Shown: positions 6,326 to 14,023, numbered from the stretch's first letter. The stretch is 14,129 bases of DNA from Elusimicrobia bacterium RIFCSPLOWO2_01_FULL_59_12 (GCA_001800075.1 MGUR01000072.1:1-14129); one strand, 5' to 3'. Numbers and translations: made by a program. The notes: generated by a model not told the origin, from the sequence alone.

Positions 6326-7228
6326 CAGGCACAAAAGTCGTAACGTCAGGAGCGTCAGCGCCATCGCAGGCGTTTCTTTTCCGGTTTTGATGGTCTGATG
6401 GGCTTCCACGCAGTACGACAACCCTTCCTCGCGTTCCCCTGACTTTATCCAGTCGCGCACGGAGTAGGTCGCCATCGCGAGAAGTTTCAGCGGTTCCTCA
6501 TCTTCTTCCAACAATTGTCGCAGGGTCCACATGGACGGCCCGGTCTTCTTTTGACGGACCGCCGTCAGCCATTCGAAGGGCGACAGCGCCTTCTCATAGC
6601 CGAAGCACGCTTCCACATCCTCCCGGACGATCCCGGGCCGGTCCCCCACGTACACGGCGGCTTTCGCCAGTTCCTGATCCAACCGGCGCAGGCCTTCTCC
6701 CGCTTCCTGCACCAGCCACGCGGCGGCCTCCGGCGTGAGAGTTTTCTTGTAAAGCCTGGCGCGCTGAACGGCCCAGCGCTGCGCGTGCTCGGGAAAAAGC
6801 GGCCAGAAAATGACGGCTGTTCCCGCCTTCATCACGGCTTCGACGAGAGGCTTTTCGGCATCGTCCCGGCGCCATTCTTTCCCCCAAATTAAAACCAGCT
6901 GAGTCGTTTCCGGAAGACGAGAGAGTCCTTCGGCCAGCGTTTTCTGAGCGTCACCGGACAACCGGGAGACGTTCTGGACTTCCACCAAACGAAAGGCGCC
7001 CAGGAAGGGGACGGTTTGGCAGGCCTGCAGGATGTCGTTGGCGGAGACGTTTTCGGCATCCAGGCGGTCCAGGTTTGTATCGGCGGCTTCGGCAGGGAGC
7101 CGGGCCTCGCGCAATTTTTTGGACGCTTCCTCAATGAGGAAATCTTCCGCGCCGGTGAAAAGATAAACGGCACTGTACTGCCCGCGGGCCCAAGCGGCGA
7201 AAAGGTCATCCGCTTTCATGGGGTTCAT
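6272..7228 (-). CDS. holA: DNA polymerase III delta subunit
   Basis: HolA is the clamp-loader subunit that opens the beta sliding clamp. The N-terminal AAA+-like fold is recognisable: YLFTGAEDFLIEEASKKLRE (about 22-41), LDAENVSANDILQACQTVPF and RLVEVQNVSRL, then a middle segment with FWPLFPEH and AWLVQEAGEGLRRLDQELAK. As usual for delta, there is no Walker A. The C-terminal helical region includes SPFEWLTAVRQKK and EEPLKLLAMATYSVRDWIK. At 318 residues it is slightly short of the usual 330-340, and its last 19 or so residues (LCLPAGGQGLPAITALAGPP) come from hairpin repeats. ATG 7228 and ATG 7219 are both possible starts and neither has a ribosome binding site. lptE lies upstream on the same strand across a repeat-filled gap, consistent with a leuS-lptE-holA transcript. 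Confidence 0.9.
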   Translation of the reverse strand: MNPMKADDLFAAWARGQYSAVYLFTGAEDFLIEEASKKLREARLPAEAADTNLDRLDAENVSANDILQACQTVPFLGAFRLVEVQNVSRLSGDAQKTLAEGLSRLPETTQLVLIWGKEWRRDDAEKPLVEAVMKAGTAVIFWPLFPEHAQRWAVQRARLYKKTLTPEAAAWLVQEAGEGLRRLDQELAKAAVYVGDRPGIVREDVEACFGYEKALSPFEWLTAVRQKKTGPSMWTLRQLLEEDEEPLKLLAMATYSVRDWIKSGEREEGLSYCVEAHQTIKTGKETPAMALTLLTLRLLCLPAGGQGLPAITALAGPP

Positions 7229-7230
7229 GA

Positions 7231-7315
7231 CAGGGAAGAACAGGGAAGATGAGGGAACAGCAGGGAACAGCAGGGGACAGACCCGGAAGGGGTCCGTGAT
7301 ATTCCGTGATATTCC
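7231..7315. repeat. 10-bp-period tandem arrays in the holA/lptE spacer
   Basis: Five consecutive decamers on the pattern CAGGGAANAN (CAGGGAAGAA, CAGGGAAGAT, GAGGGAACAG, CAGGGAACAG, CAGGGGACAG) occupy 7231-7280. A GACCC/GGGTC hairpin (7280-7294) follows, then TCCGTGATAT twice (7293-7302, 7303-7312) and a last TCC. Together they fill most of the 112-base gap between holA and lptE. Nothing coding is seen there. Confidence 0.8.
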
Positions 7316-7340
7316 TTTTTTTCCATGATTTTCCCTGTTT

Positions 7341-8045
7341 TCAGTAGGGGATCGCGGGCGGAGAGGGGCTTTGCGGCGACCCGGGAGGCGGTGGAACGTT
7401 TTTCCGTAAGCCGGGACCGCTCAGGGTGTCGGAGGAGGTGGGCGACGATTTAGGGGCGGCCTTATCGGAGGTCCCCGTGACGGTGCCAAACCCTTCCAGC
7501 GTCCGCGTGCGAATGTCGCGCGAGAGCATGTCCCAGATGGTCTGGCGCGCTTCATCTTCCATCAGCGAGCCGGGCAGGCCGGAGGACGCCACGTAATAAG
7601 TGATCTGGCCCTGCATGTTGGATTCTTTCCACAGCGTTATATTTTTTACTTTGTCATAGAACGTGACGTCCACCAGGATCCAGAGTTTGTACTGCGTGGG
7701 GACGTGATTGGAATCGTAGCTGAGGGGCTCCAGAATATAGCGGGTGATGTCGCCGATCACGACCCCGTCCGCCTGGTCTTCGGTGGTGATGGAATAGCGC
7801 CCGTCGCGATTGAATTCGGCCTGGACCGCCAAGGTGAGCTTGTCTTCCAGCCCGTACTGCTGGGTGTGATTGGCGAACGCCCGCACAGCGATTTTGCCGA
7901 TGTGCTGGGGCAGGACCTGGGGCGCGGGGTTGTAGTAGTACTTCTGACAGGCGGGAAGCAAAGCCGTCATCCCCGCGAAAGCGGGGATCCAGAACTTTTT
8001 TAAGCTAGATTCCCGCTTCCGCGGGAATGACGAAGTGGAATTCAT
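7341..8045 (-). CDS. lptE: LptE-like outer-membrane lipoprotein with a repeat-derived signal peptide
   Basis: The mature part resembles LptE, the lipoprotein plug of the LptD channel that delivers LPS to the outer leaflet. CQKYYYNPAPQVLPQHIGKI is followed by AVRAFANHTQQYGLEDKLTL, DQADGVVIGDITRYILEPLS and TFYDKVKNITLWKESNMQG, a family-like order. The start is firm: its ATG (8043-8045) overlaps the leuS stop as ATGA. The first 33 residues have a basic n-region (RKRESSLKK), a short hydrophobic stretch (FWIPAFAGMTALL) and the lipobox LPAC with C33 as lipidation site; proline at -2 is unusual. Nearly all of this is encoded by a 68 bp inverted repeat. The last 55 or so residues are Pro/Ser-rich and probably disordered. 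LptE sequences are poorly conserved, so another small lipoprotein family is possible. The neighbour order leuS-lptE-holA is a common one and supports the call. Confidence 0.82.
   Translation of the reverse strand: MNSTSSFPRKRESSLKKFWIPAFAGMTALLPACQKYYYNPAPQVLPQHIGKIAVRAFANHTQQYGLEDKLTLAVQAEFNRDGRYSITTEDQADGVVIGDITRYILEPLSYDSNHVPTQYKLWILVDVTFYDKVKNITLWKESNMQGQITYYVASSGLPGSLMEDEARQTIWDMLSRDIRTRTLEGFGTVTGTSDKAAPKSSPTSSDTLSGPGLRKNVPPPPGSPQSPSPPAIPY
7965..8032. repeat. 68-bp inverted-repeat element forming the lptE signal-peptide code
   Basis: The two ends, CGTCATCCCCGCGAAAGCGG (7965-7984) and its imperfect inverse ending GAATGACG at 8032, each hold a hairpin: CCCCGC-GAAA-GCGGGG (7971-7986) and TCCCGC-TTCC-GCGGGA (8011-8026). 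In the lptE frame it reads SFPRKRESSLKKFWIPAFAG, then MT. I recognise this translation as a repeat peptide common in bacterial genomes, related to REP/dRS3-like elements. Confidence 0.9.
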
Positions 8046-10573
8046 TTGACGACGATGTTCACCAATTTATCCGGGACGACGATCACTTTGCCGACCGATT
8101 TGCCTGCCAAGGCCGCTTGGACTTTGGGATCGGCGAGAGCTTCTTTTTCGAGAACATCTTTGCTTGCGCCGGGGGCCATTTGAATTCGCGCCCGTAGTTT
8201 ACCATTAATTTGAACGACGATCTCGACCTGGTCCGCCGTCAGCCATTGGGGGTCGGCCGCCGGCCATTTCGACTCGGAGGCCATGCCTTCCTGCCCCATC
8301 GTTTCCCACAGGTCATCCATTAAATGCGGCGCGACCGGGGATAACAGCTGGACGACGGTCAAAACCGCTTGTTTAGAAGCGGGATCTCCCATCATCGGGT
8401 AAAGATAGAGTACGTTAACGAGTTCCATGACCGCGGCAATAGCGGTATTAATCTGAATCTCAGGTTCGAAATCCCGGGTCACTTTGTCGATCGCCCAGTG
8501 TTGCTTGCGGAGAAGCTTTTTTTGAGCTTCCAGGGGCGCTTCCCCCTTAGGCAAGGCCTTCGTTACATGTTCCACCAGGCGCCACACCCGGCTTAAAAAT
8601 CGCCATGCGCCGTTCACGCCCTCGTCCGACCAGGCGAGCTGCTGGGTGGGCGGCGCGGCGAACAGGATGAACATCCGGGCCGTGTCGGCGCCGTATTTTT
8701 CAATGATCGCGTCGGGGTCGACCACATTCCCGCGTGATTTGGACATCGCCGACCCGTCCAGCGTCACCATGCCCTGCGCGAGCAGACGCTGAAAGGGTTC
8801 CGGAGAGCTCACCAGCCCCAGGTCCCGCATCGCTTTGTGCCAGAAGCGGGAGTAAATCAGATGCATCGTGGCGTGCTCGATCCCGCCGATGTACTGATTC
8901 ACCGGGAGCCACGGGTTGGCTCGGGCGGAATCAAACGGCGCTTTGGACTCTTTCGGGTCGGCGTAGCGGGCGTAGTACCAAGAGGAATCCACAAACGTGT
9001 CCATGGTGTCGGTTTCGCGGCGGGCTTTCCCCCCGCATTTCGGGCATTTCGCATTCAAGAACGAGGCGGATTTAGAGAGCGGCGATTCTCCTGTGCCGGT
9101 GAACTCGACATCCGTTGGCAGAAGGACAGGCAGGTCTTTCTCCGCTGCGGGAACGAGACCGCATGTTTCGCAGGTGAGCATCGGGATCGGCGTCCCCCAA
9201 TAGCGCTGGCGGGAGAGCAGCCAGTCCCGGAGTTTATAGGTGACCGTGGGCTGGCCGGCGTCTTTGCTTTTGAGCCACTGACCGATTTTCTTTTTCCCCT
9301 CCGCGCTGGGCAGGCCGGTAAATTCTCCGGAGTTGATCATCTTTCCTTCGGCCTCATAGGCAGCCGTTAGACTACCTTCCTCCCCCTTTGTGGGGGAGGA
9401 GGGAGGTGGGGGGAGGCCCTGCTGGGTCGCACCCCCATCCTTGCCTTCCCCCATCGAGGGGGAAGGAATCAGAGGTTGAATGACCTCGATAATCGGGATT
9501 CCGTATTTCCGGGCGAACTCGAAATCGCGCTGATCGTGCGCGGGCACGGCCATGATCGCGCCGGTACCGTATTCCATGAGCACATAATCCGACACCCAGA
9601 TCGGAGCGGGTTTTTGATTGACGGGGTTGATCGCATAGGCATCCAGAAAAAAGCCGGATTTCTCCCCCGCTCCCTGCCGGTTTCGTTTACGCGCACCCTG
9701 GAGATCAACCAGTTCTGCGAGCTTCTTTTTTTTGTCGGGGGTTTGCGACAGGGCTTGCGCGAGCGGATGCTGCGGCGCCAGGGCCATGAACGTCGCGCCG
9801 AACAAGGTGTCGGGGCGCGTCGTGAATACGGTCAGGGTTTCCGGGCGGCCCTGGACTTTAAAAAGAACTTCAGCGCCGTCGCTTTTGCCGATCCAATTCG
9901 CCTGCATGGCGAGCACTTCATCCGGCCAGGCGCCGCGCAGGAGGTCGTGGTCCTCGAGGAGCTGCTCCGCGTAGGCCGTGATCTTGAAAAACCACTGCTC
10001 CAGCTCTTTTTGTTCCACCACGGAGTCACAGCGCCAACACGTCCCCTCTGCCGATACCTGCTCGTTGGCCAGCACGGTCTTGCAGGAGGGGCACCAGTTG
10101 ACCGCCGCCTTCTTCTTATAGGCTAATCCCTTTTCGAAGAATTTGATGAAAAACCATTGGTTCCAGCGGTAATAGTCCGGGTCGCAGGTGGCGAACTCGC
10201 GATCCCAGTCATAGGAAATCCCCAGGGCTTTCAACTGCTGGCCCATCACGGCGATGTTTTGCCGCGTCCATTTCTCCGGGTGGGTTTTGTTTTTGATCGC
10301 GGCGTTTTCCGCAGGCAGGCCGAAGGCGTCCCATCCGATCGGGTGCAGGACGTTTTCCCCCTTCATCCGGTGGTAGCGGGCAGGGATGTCCCCCAGCGTG
10401 TAGTTTCGCACATGGCCCATATGCAGGTTGCCGGAAGGGTACGGAAACATCTCCAGGCAGTAGTAGCGGGGCCGGGGATCGGACGGGTCCGCCGCGGCGA
10501 ACGTTTTGCGCTTTACCCACTCCGCCTGCCACTTTTTCTCAACGGCTTTGGGGTCGTAGACGTCTTTCACCAT
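8042..10573 (-). CDS. leuS: Leucyl-tRNA synthetase
   Basis: LeuRS charges tRNA-Leu and edits mischarged products. This 843-residue class I enzyme has the HIGH-type signature HMGH (51-54), the KMSKS-type loop AMSKS (609-613), zinc-binding cysteine pairs (C161/C164 with C179/C182, and C468/C471 with C510/C513), the editing-domain motif TTRPDTLFGATF (251-262), LMEYGTGAIMAVPAHDQRDF (332-351), and LRDWLLSRQRYWG (448-460). It is bacterial type and near the usual length. AAGGA lies about 4 bases before the ATG. Residues about 368-401 (from IPSPSMGEGKDGG to KGEEGS) are encoded by palindromic repeats inserted between VIQPL and TAAYEAEGKMINSGEF, in the loop leaving the editing domain. The stop overlaps the lptE ATG; tlyA ends 49 bp upstream. 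Confidence 0.98.
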   Translation of the reverse strand: MVKDVYDPKAVEKKWQAEWVKRKTFAAADPSDPRPRYYCLEMFPYPSGNLHMGHVRNYTLGDIPARYHRMKGENVLHPIGWDAFGLPAENAAIKNKTHPEKWTRQNIAVMGQQLKALGISYDWDREFATCDPDYYRWNQWFFIKFFEKGLAYKKKAAVNWCPSCKTVLANEQVSAEGTCWRCDSVVEQKELEQWFFKITAYAEQLLEDHDLLRGAWPDEVLAMQANWIGKSDGAEVLFKVQGRPETLTVFTTRPDTLFGATFMALAPQHPLAQALSQTPDKKKKLAELVDLQGARKRNRQGAGEKSGFFLDAYAINPVNQKPAPIWVSDYVLMEYGTGAIMAVPAHDQRDFEFARKYGIPIIEVIQPLIPSPSMGEGKDGGATQQGLPPPPSSPTKGEEGSLTAAYEAEGKMINSGEFTGLPSAEGKKKIGQWLKSKDAGQPTVTYKLRDWLLSRQRYWGTPIPMLTCETCGLVPAAEKDLPVLLPTDVEFTGTGESPLSKSASFLNAKCPKCGGKARRETDTMDTFVDSSWYYARYADPKESKAPFDSARANPWLPVNQYIGGIEHATMHLIYSRFWHKAMRDLGLVSSPEPFQRLLAQGMVTLDGSAMSKSRGNVVDPDAIIEKYGADTARMFILFAAPPTQQLAWSDEGVNGAWRFLSRVWRLVEHVTKALPKGEAPLEAQKKLLRKQHWAIDKVTRDFEPEIQINTAIAAVMELVNVLYLYPMMGDPASKQAVLTVVQLLSPVAPHLMDDLWETMGQEGMASESKWPAADPQWLTADQVEIVVQINGKLRARIQMAPGASKDVLEKEALADPKVQAALAGKSVGKVIVVPDKLVNIVVK
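9375..9466. repeat. Palindromic repeat pair inside leuS
   Basis: One hairpin pairs 9375-9386 with 9392-9403 (12 bp including one G-U, loop TTTGT). A second repeat, 9428-9466, matches 2104-2142 in addB at 37 of 39 bases and contains a 9 bp hairpin around ATCGA. Both are read in frame by leuS as a Pro/Gly/Ser-rich segment (about residues 370-400). Confidence 0.88.
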
Positions 10574-10622
10574 CGTATCCTTATCTCTTCATTGCGCGAT
10601 GGCCATCGTAAAGCGCTTCGCG

Positions 10623-11237
10623 TCACGAGGGCCGCACTAAGTATAGAAAACTCTCCTGGTTGCCTTTGCGGCCCTTGACGGGCGAGTCCATGAGGCCGGC
10701 CACGGTAAATCCCGTGTTGGTGGCCATGGTTTTCACCTGATGCAAAATCTTTTGACGGATGCCTTCGTCTCTAACAATCCCTCCCGGCGCTTCTTTCGGC
10801 GTTCCTTCAAACTGAGGCTTGACCAGCACCAGCGCTTCGGCTCCGCTCAACACCTCCGCGAGCTTGGGCAAAATCTTGTCCAATGAGATAAAGGAGACGT
10901 CCACCCCGGCGAAGTCCGGCTTTGGAGAAAGGGAGGCGGCATTGAAGAAGCGGAAGTTTGTGCGTTCCAGGACATGGACCCGGGGATCCTTGCGCAGCGT
11001 GTAATCCAACAGTCCCCATCCCACATCCACGGCATACACCGACTTGGCGCCGGCTTGAAGCAGGCAATCGGTAAAGCCGCCGGTGGACGACCCGACATCG
11101 AGACAGGTTTTCCCTTTTACGGAAATACCGAAAGTCTCCAAAGCGCCGCGGAGCTTGTCGCCGCCGCGCGACACATAGCGGGATTTTTTGGGGAGATTAG
11201 CGAGCAGGCTGGGCTTCGGCTTCCGCTTTATTGGCAC
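10623..11237 (-). CDS. tlyA: TlyA-family rRNA methyltransferase lacking the S4 domain
   Basis: The 204-residue protein matches the FtsJ-like methyltransferase half of TlyA, which in mycobacteria 2'-O-methylates cytidines of 16S and 23S rRNA. RYVSRGGDKLRGALETFGI leads into the SAM-binding motif CLDVGSSTGGFTDCLLQAGA (about 60-79), then VDVGWGLLDYTLRKDPRV, VDVSFISLDKILPKL and ALVLVKPQFEG. TlyA is normally about 240-275 residues because an S4 RNA-binding domain precedes SRGG. Here only some 20 basic residues do, and the sequence upstream is dxs in another frame. The GTG start at 11235-11237 overlaps dxs by 41 bp. No ATG is available near the N-terminus and no good ribosome binding site is visible. 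Translational coupling to dxs is likely. Confidence 0.87.
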   Translation of the reverse strand: MPIKRKPKPSLLANLPKKSRYVSRGGDKLRGALETFGISVKGKTCLDVGSSTGGFTDCLLQAGAKSVYAVDVGWGLLDYTLRKDPRVHVLERTNFRFFNAASLSPKPDFAGVDVSFISLDKILPKLAEVLSGAEALVLVKPQFEGTPKEAPGGIVRDEGIRQKILHQVKTMATNTGFTVAGLMDSPVKGRKGNQESFLYLVRPS

Positions 11238-13086
11238 GCAAGAATTGAAGAGTCGATTTGGCGATTTTTTCCGGGGAGAGGCCTACCAGATCGCGGAGAT
11301 AGAGCTGGGGCCCGTGATCAATGAAGCGGTCGGGAATGCCCAGACGACGAACGCGGGCGTCAGTGCCTTCCAGCGCTTCAAGCACGGCGCTGCCAAACCC
11401 TCCGATGAGGACGTGATCTTCCACCGTGACGAAGTTCCGGGTCTGCTGGAGGAGCTGCCTGAGAAGATCGATGTCGATGGGCTTGACGAAGCGCATGTTC
11501 ACCACGCCGCAGGGGATGCCTTCCTTTTCGATCAGCGTGGCGGCCTTCAGGCAAGGATGGACCATGCTGCCGATCGCCAGGAGATACACGTCGGCGCCGG
11601 GCTTGAGCACCACGCCGCGTCCCACGGGCAGGGTGCGGAATTCGGCGTCAAGCGGCACGCCTTCGCCGGGGCCTCGCGGATAGCGGATGACGGAGGGTTG
11701 ATTCAGGCTGAGCGCCGTCTTCAACATATGCTGCAGCTCATTCTCATCCCCCGGCGCCATGACCACAAAATTGGGGATCATGCGGCTGTAGGCGAAATCA
11801 AATACCCCGTGGTGCGTCGGGCCGTCCTCCCCCACCAGGCCGGCGCGGTCAAGACAGAAAACGACCGGCAGTTTCTGGAGTCCCACGTCGTGTTCCATTT
11901 GATCGTAAGCGCGCTGGAGAAAGGTGGAATAGATCGCGACCACGGGACGAAGGCCTTCGCAGACCATGCCGGCGGCGAAGGTCACGGCGTGCTGTTCCGC
12001 CAGGCCCACGTCATAAAAACGGGATGGGATTTCCTTGCGGAACAAGTCGGTGCCGGTTCCTTCCGGCATCGCGGCGGTGATCGCGATCACGCGCGGGTCC
12101 TGCTTCGCCAGTTTCACCAGGGCCTGCCCGAAAACATTCTGATAGGCGGGGGGCGACACCGTCGCGGGTTTGATCATCGCGCCGCTGGTGACGTCGAATT
12201 TGCCCGGGCCGTGCCAGGTGATCGGGTCCTGTTCGGCAAATTCGTAGCCTTTTCCCTTCTTGGTCACGATGTGCAGGAGGACCGGGCCCTTAAGCGTCTT
12301 GATGTTTTCCAGGACTTCCACCAGGCGGTTCACATCGTGGCCGTCCACCGGCCCGAAGTAGGAAAACCCCAGCTCTTCAAACAGCATGCCGGGAAAGAGC
12401 AAGACGCGCATGCGCTTGGCGACGCGCAAAAGTCCCGCGCCGTAGAATTGGATGCGCTTCAGGAACTTTTCGACTTCCTGTTCCAATTTTTTCGCCAGGC
12501 CGCCGGTGAGCAGTTTGGCCAGGAACGCGCCCAAGGCGCCCACGCGGTTGGAAATGAACATTTCATTGTCGTTCAGGACGACCAGGAGGTCCGCGCCGAC
12601 GTGGCCGGCATTCTGCATGGCTTCAAACGACATGCCGCCGGTGATGCATCCGTCGCTCACGATCGCCACCACGCGATGGTCCTCTTTCTGCTGGTCGCGC
12701 GCGACCGCCATGCCCAGCGCCGCGGAGATCGCGGTGGAGGCGTGGCCCGCGCCGAAGGCGTCGTAAGGGGATTCATCCCGTTTCAGGAAGCCGGAGAGCC
12801 CGTTCAACTGGCGGAGGGTGTCAAAGCGGTCCTGCCGGCCGGTGAGGAGTTTGTGGCCGTAGGTCTGGTGACCCGTGTCCCAAACCAGCCTGTCGATCGG
12901 GGTGTTGAAAACGTAGTGGAGGGCGATGGTAAGCTCGGTGGCTCCCAGGGAAGACCCCAGATGGCCGCCCTTCTTGGACACGGTGTCCAGGATGCGCTGG
13001 CGCACTTCTTTCGCCAGCTCGGGCAGCACGCCGCGCTCCAGCAGGCGGAGATCTTTCGGGTCTTTGATTTTTTCCAATATCGCCAT
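11197..13086 (-). CDS. dxs: 1-deoxy-D-xylulose-5-phosphate synthase
   Basis: Dxs condenses pyruvate with glyceraldehyde 3-phosphate to DXP, the first step of the MEP isoprenoid pathway. The 629 residues have the full family layout: H42 in KKGGHLGSSLGATEL, DTGHQTYGHK (70-79), FGAGHAS (111-117), a TPP/metal-binding stretch ending in NDNE (172-175), then the transketolase centre with FYDVGLAEQHAVTFAAG (catalytic Glu) and CLDRAGLVGEDGPTHHGVFD. The thiamine motif reads SDG (144-146) rather than the usual GDG, one unusual change in an otherwise intact enzyme. The ATG is one base after the ispA stop on the same strand, with GAGAGG about 10 bases upstream. ispA and dxs are commonly paired and would be co-transcribed. 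Confidence 0.98.
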   Translation of the reverse strand: MAILEKIKDPKDLRLLERGVLPELAKEVRQRILDTVSKKGGHLGSSLGATELTIALHYVFNTPIDRLVWDTGHQTYGHKLLTGRQDRFDTLRQLNGLSGFLKRDESPYDAFGAGHASTAISAALGMAVARDQQKEDHRVVAIVSDGCITGGMSFEAMQNAGHVGADLLVVLNDNEMFISNRVGALGAFLAKLLTGGLAKKLEQEVEKFLKRIQFYGAGLLRVAKRMRVLLFPGMLFEELGFSYFGPVDGHDVNRLVEVLENIKTLKGPVLLHIVTKKGKGYEFAEQDPITWHGPGKFDVTSGAMIKPATVSPPAYQNVFGQALVKLAKQDPRVIAITAAMPEGTGTDLFRKEIPSRFYDVGLAEQHAVTFAAGMVCEGLRPVVAIYSTFLQRAYDQMEHDVGLQKLPVVFCLDRAGLVGEDGPTHHGVFDFAYSRMIPNFVVMAPGDENELQHMLKTALSLNQPSVIRYPRGPGEGVPLDAEFRTLPVGRGVVLKPGADVYLLAIGSMVHPCLKAATLIEKEGIPCGVVNMRFVKPIDIDLLRQLLQQTRNFVTVEDHVLIGGFGSAVLEALEGTDARVRRLGIPDRFIDHGPQLYLRDLVGLSPEKIAKSTLQFLRANKAEAEAQPAR

Positions 13087-13087
13087 G

Positions 13088-13999
13088 TTAGTGATCCCTC
13101 TCGATAATGTAATTGGCCAGCTGCTTTAAAATTTGCGCGCGCTTTCCGAACGGCTTGAGCGCGCCTTTCGCCTCTTCCACCAGCGCGGCCGCTTTGCGCC
13201 GGGACTCCTCCAGGCCGTACAGGGCCGGGTAGGTCAGCTTCCGGTTGGCCCGGTCGCTCCCCTTTTTGCCGAGTTTGCGCTTGTCCGCCACGATGTCCAG
13301 GATGTCGTCGGCGATCTGGAACGCCAGCCCGATTTTCTCACCGTAGGCCGTAAAGTAAGCCACCTGCGCGGGGCTCGCTCCGGCCAAGGTCGCTCCCGCC
13401 TGCAGGCTCGTTCGGATCAGGGCGGCGGTCTTATGCCGGTGGATATAGTTCAAAATATCGGTGTGGCCGTTGCGTTTCTGCCACTTGCCGCCCTCCATCT
13501 GGATGTCCACCACCTGCCCGCCGATCATCCCGAAGGTGCCGGACCCATGCGCGATCTGACCTACAACGTCTGATACCGCTTTGGAAGAAACGCCGCGTAT
13601 TTTAGCATTTTTTGATATGAGCTCGAACGCCTTGGTGAGGAGCGCGTCCCCGGCCAAAATGGCGATCGCTTCCCCGTACACCTTGTGATTGGTCGGCCGG
13701 CCCCGGCGAAGGTCGTCATCGTCCATGGCCGGCAGGTCATCATGAACCAGCGAGTAGGTATGGATCAACTCCATGGCGGCGGCGGTCGGCAGGGCGATCT
13801 CCGGTTTGGCGCCGCAGCATTCGGCGGCCGCCAGGACCAGGACCGGCCGGAGGCGTTTACCCCCCGCAAAAATGGAATAGCGCATCGCCTCGTGGATGAT
13901 CTCCGGCTGGGAGCGGGTGCTGTCCAGGTAGTGGTTCAGGGCCTGATCCACCATCTTGCAGCGGGATTCGAAATAGGAATGGAGCGGTTCGGGCATCAT
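13088..13999 (-). CDS. ispA: Polyprenyl (farnesyl/geranylgeranyl) diphosphate synthase
   Basis: This trans-prenyltransferase joins isopentenyl diphosphate units into an allylic chain, probably farnesyl or geranylgeranyl diphosphate for undecaprenyl phosphate and quinones. It has GGKRLRP near residue 49, the first aspartate-rich motif DDLPAMDDDDLRRGRPTNHK, GDALLTKAFELI, MIGGQVVDIQMEG, KTAALI and the second aspartate-rich motif FQIADDILD, with the usual KLTYPALYGLEESR after it. About 303 residues is the normal length. The exact chain length cannot be read from sequence by eye. The start is uncertain: ATG 13999 is taken here, with ATG 13996 and TTG 14008 as alternatives and no ribosome binding site. 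CATAAT (complement of 14015-14020) could be a -10, giving a very short leader. The common upstream partner xseB is not seen in the remaining 120 bases. Confidence 0.95.
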   Translation of the reverse strand: MMPEPLHSYFESRCKMVDQALNHYLDSTRSQPEIIHEAMRYSIFAGGKRLRPVLVLAAAECCGAKPEIALPTAAAMELIHTYSLVHDDLPAMDDDDLRRGRPTNHKVYGEAIAILAGDALLTKAFELISKNAKIRGVSSKAVSDVVGQIAHGSGTFGMIGGQVVDIQMEGGKWQKRNGHTDILNYIHRHKTAALIRTSLQAGATLAGASPAQVAYFTAYGEKIGLAFQIADDILDIVADKRKLGKKGSDRANRKLTYPALYGLEESRRKAAALVEEAKGALKPFGKRAQILKQLANYIIERDH

Positions 14000-14023
14000 G
14001 GACGACAATTGTACATTATGAGG

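Noticed and set aside
7231..7315. Possible CRISPR array
   Set aside because: Units are 10 bp and contiguous with no spacers, and no cas genes are present. The same applies to 3411-3496.
7965..8045. Frameshifted or mis-started lptE
   Set aside because: The ATGA overlap with leuS and an open frame from start to lipobox argue for a real start; the odd N-terminus is explained by the repeat.
11188..13107. Long plus-strand open frame of about 639 codons opposite dxs
   Set aside because: It mirrors dxs in antisense, is rich in His/Gln/Arg, shows no family motif, and the minus strand encodes a complete, conserved Dxs.
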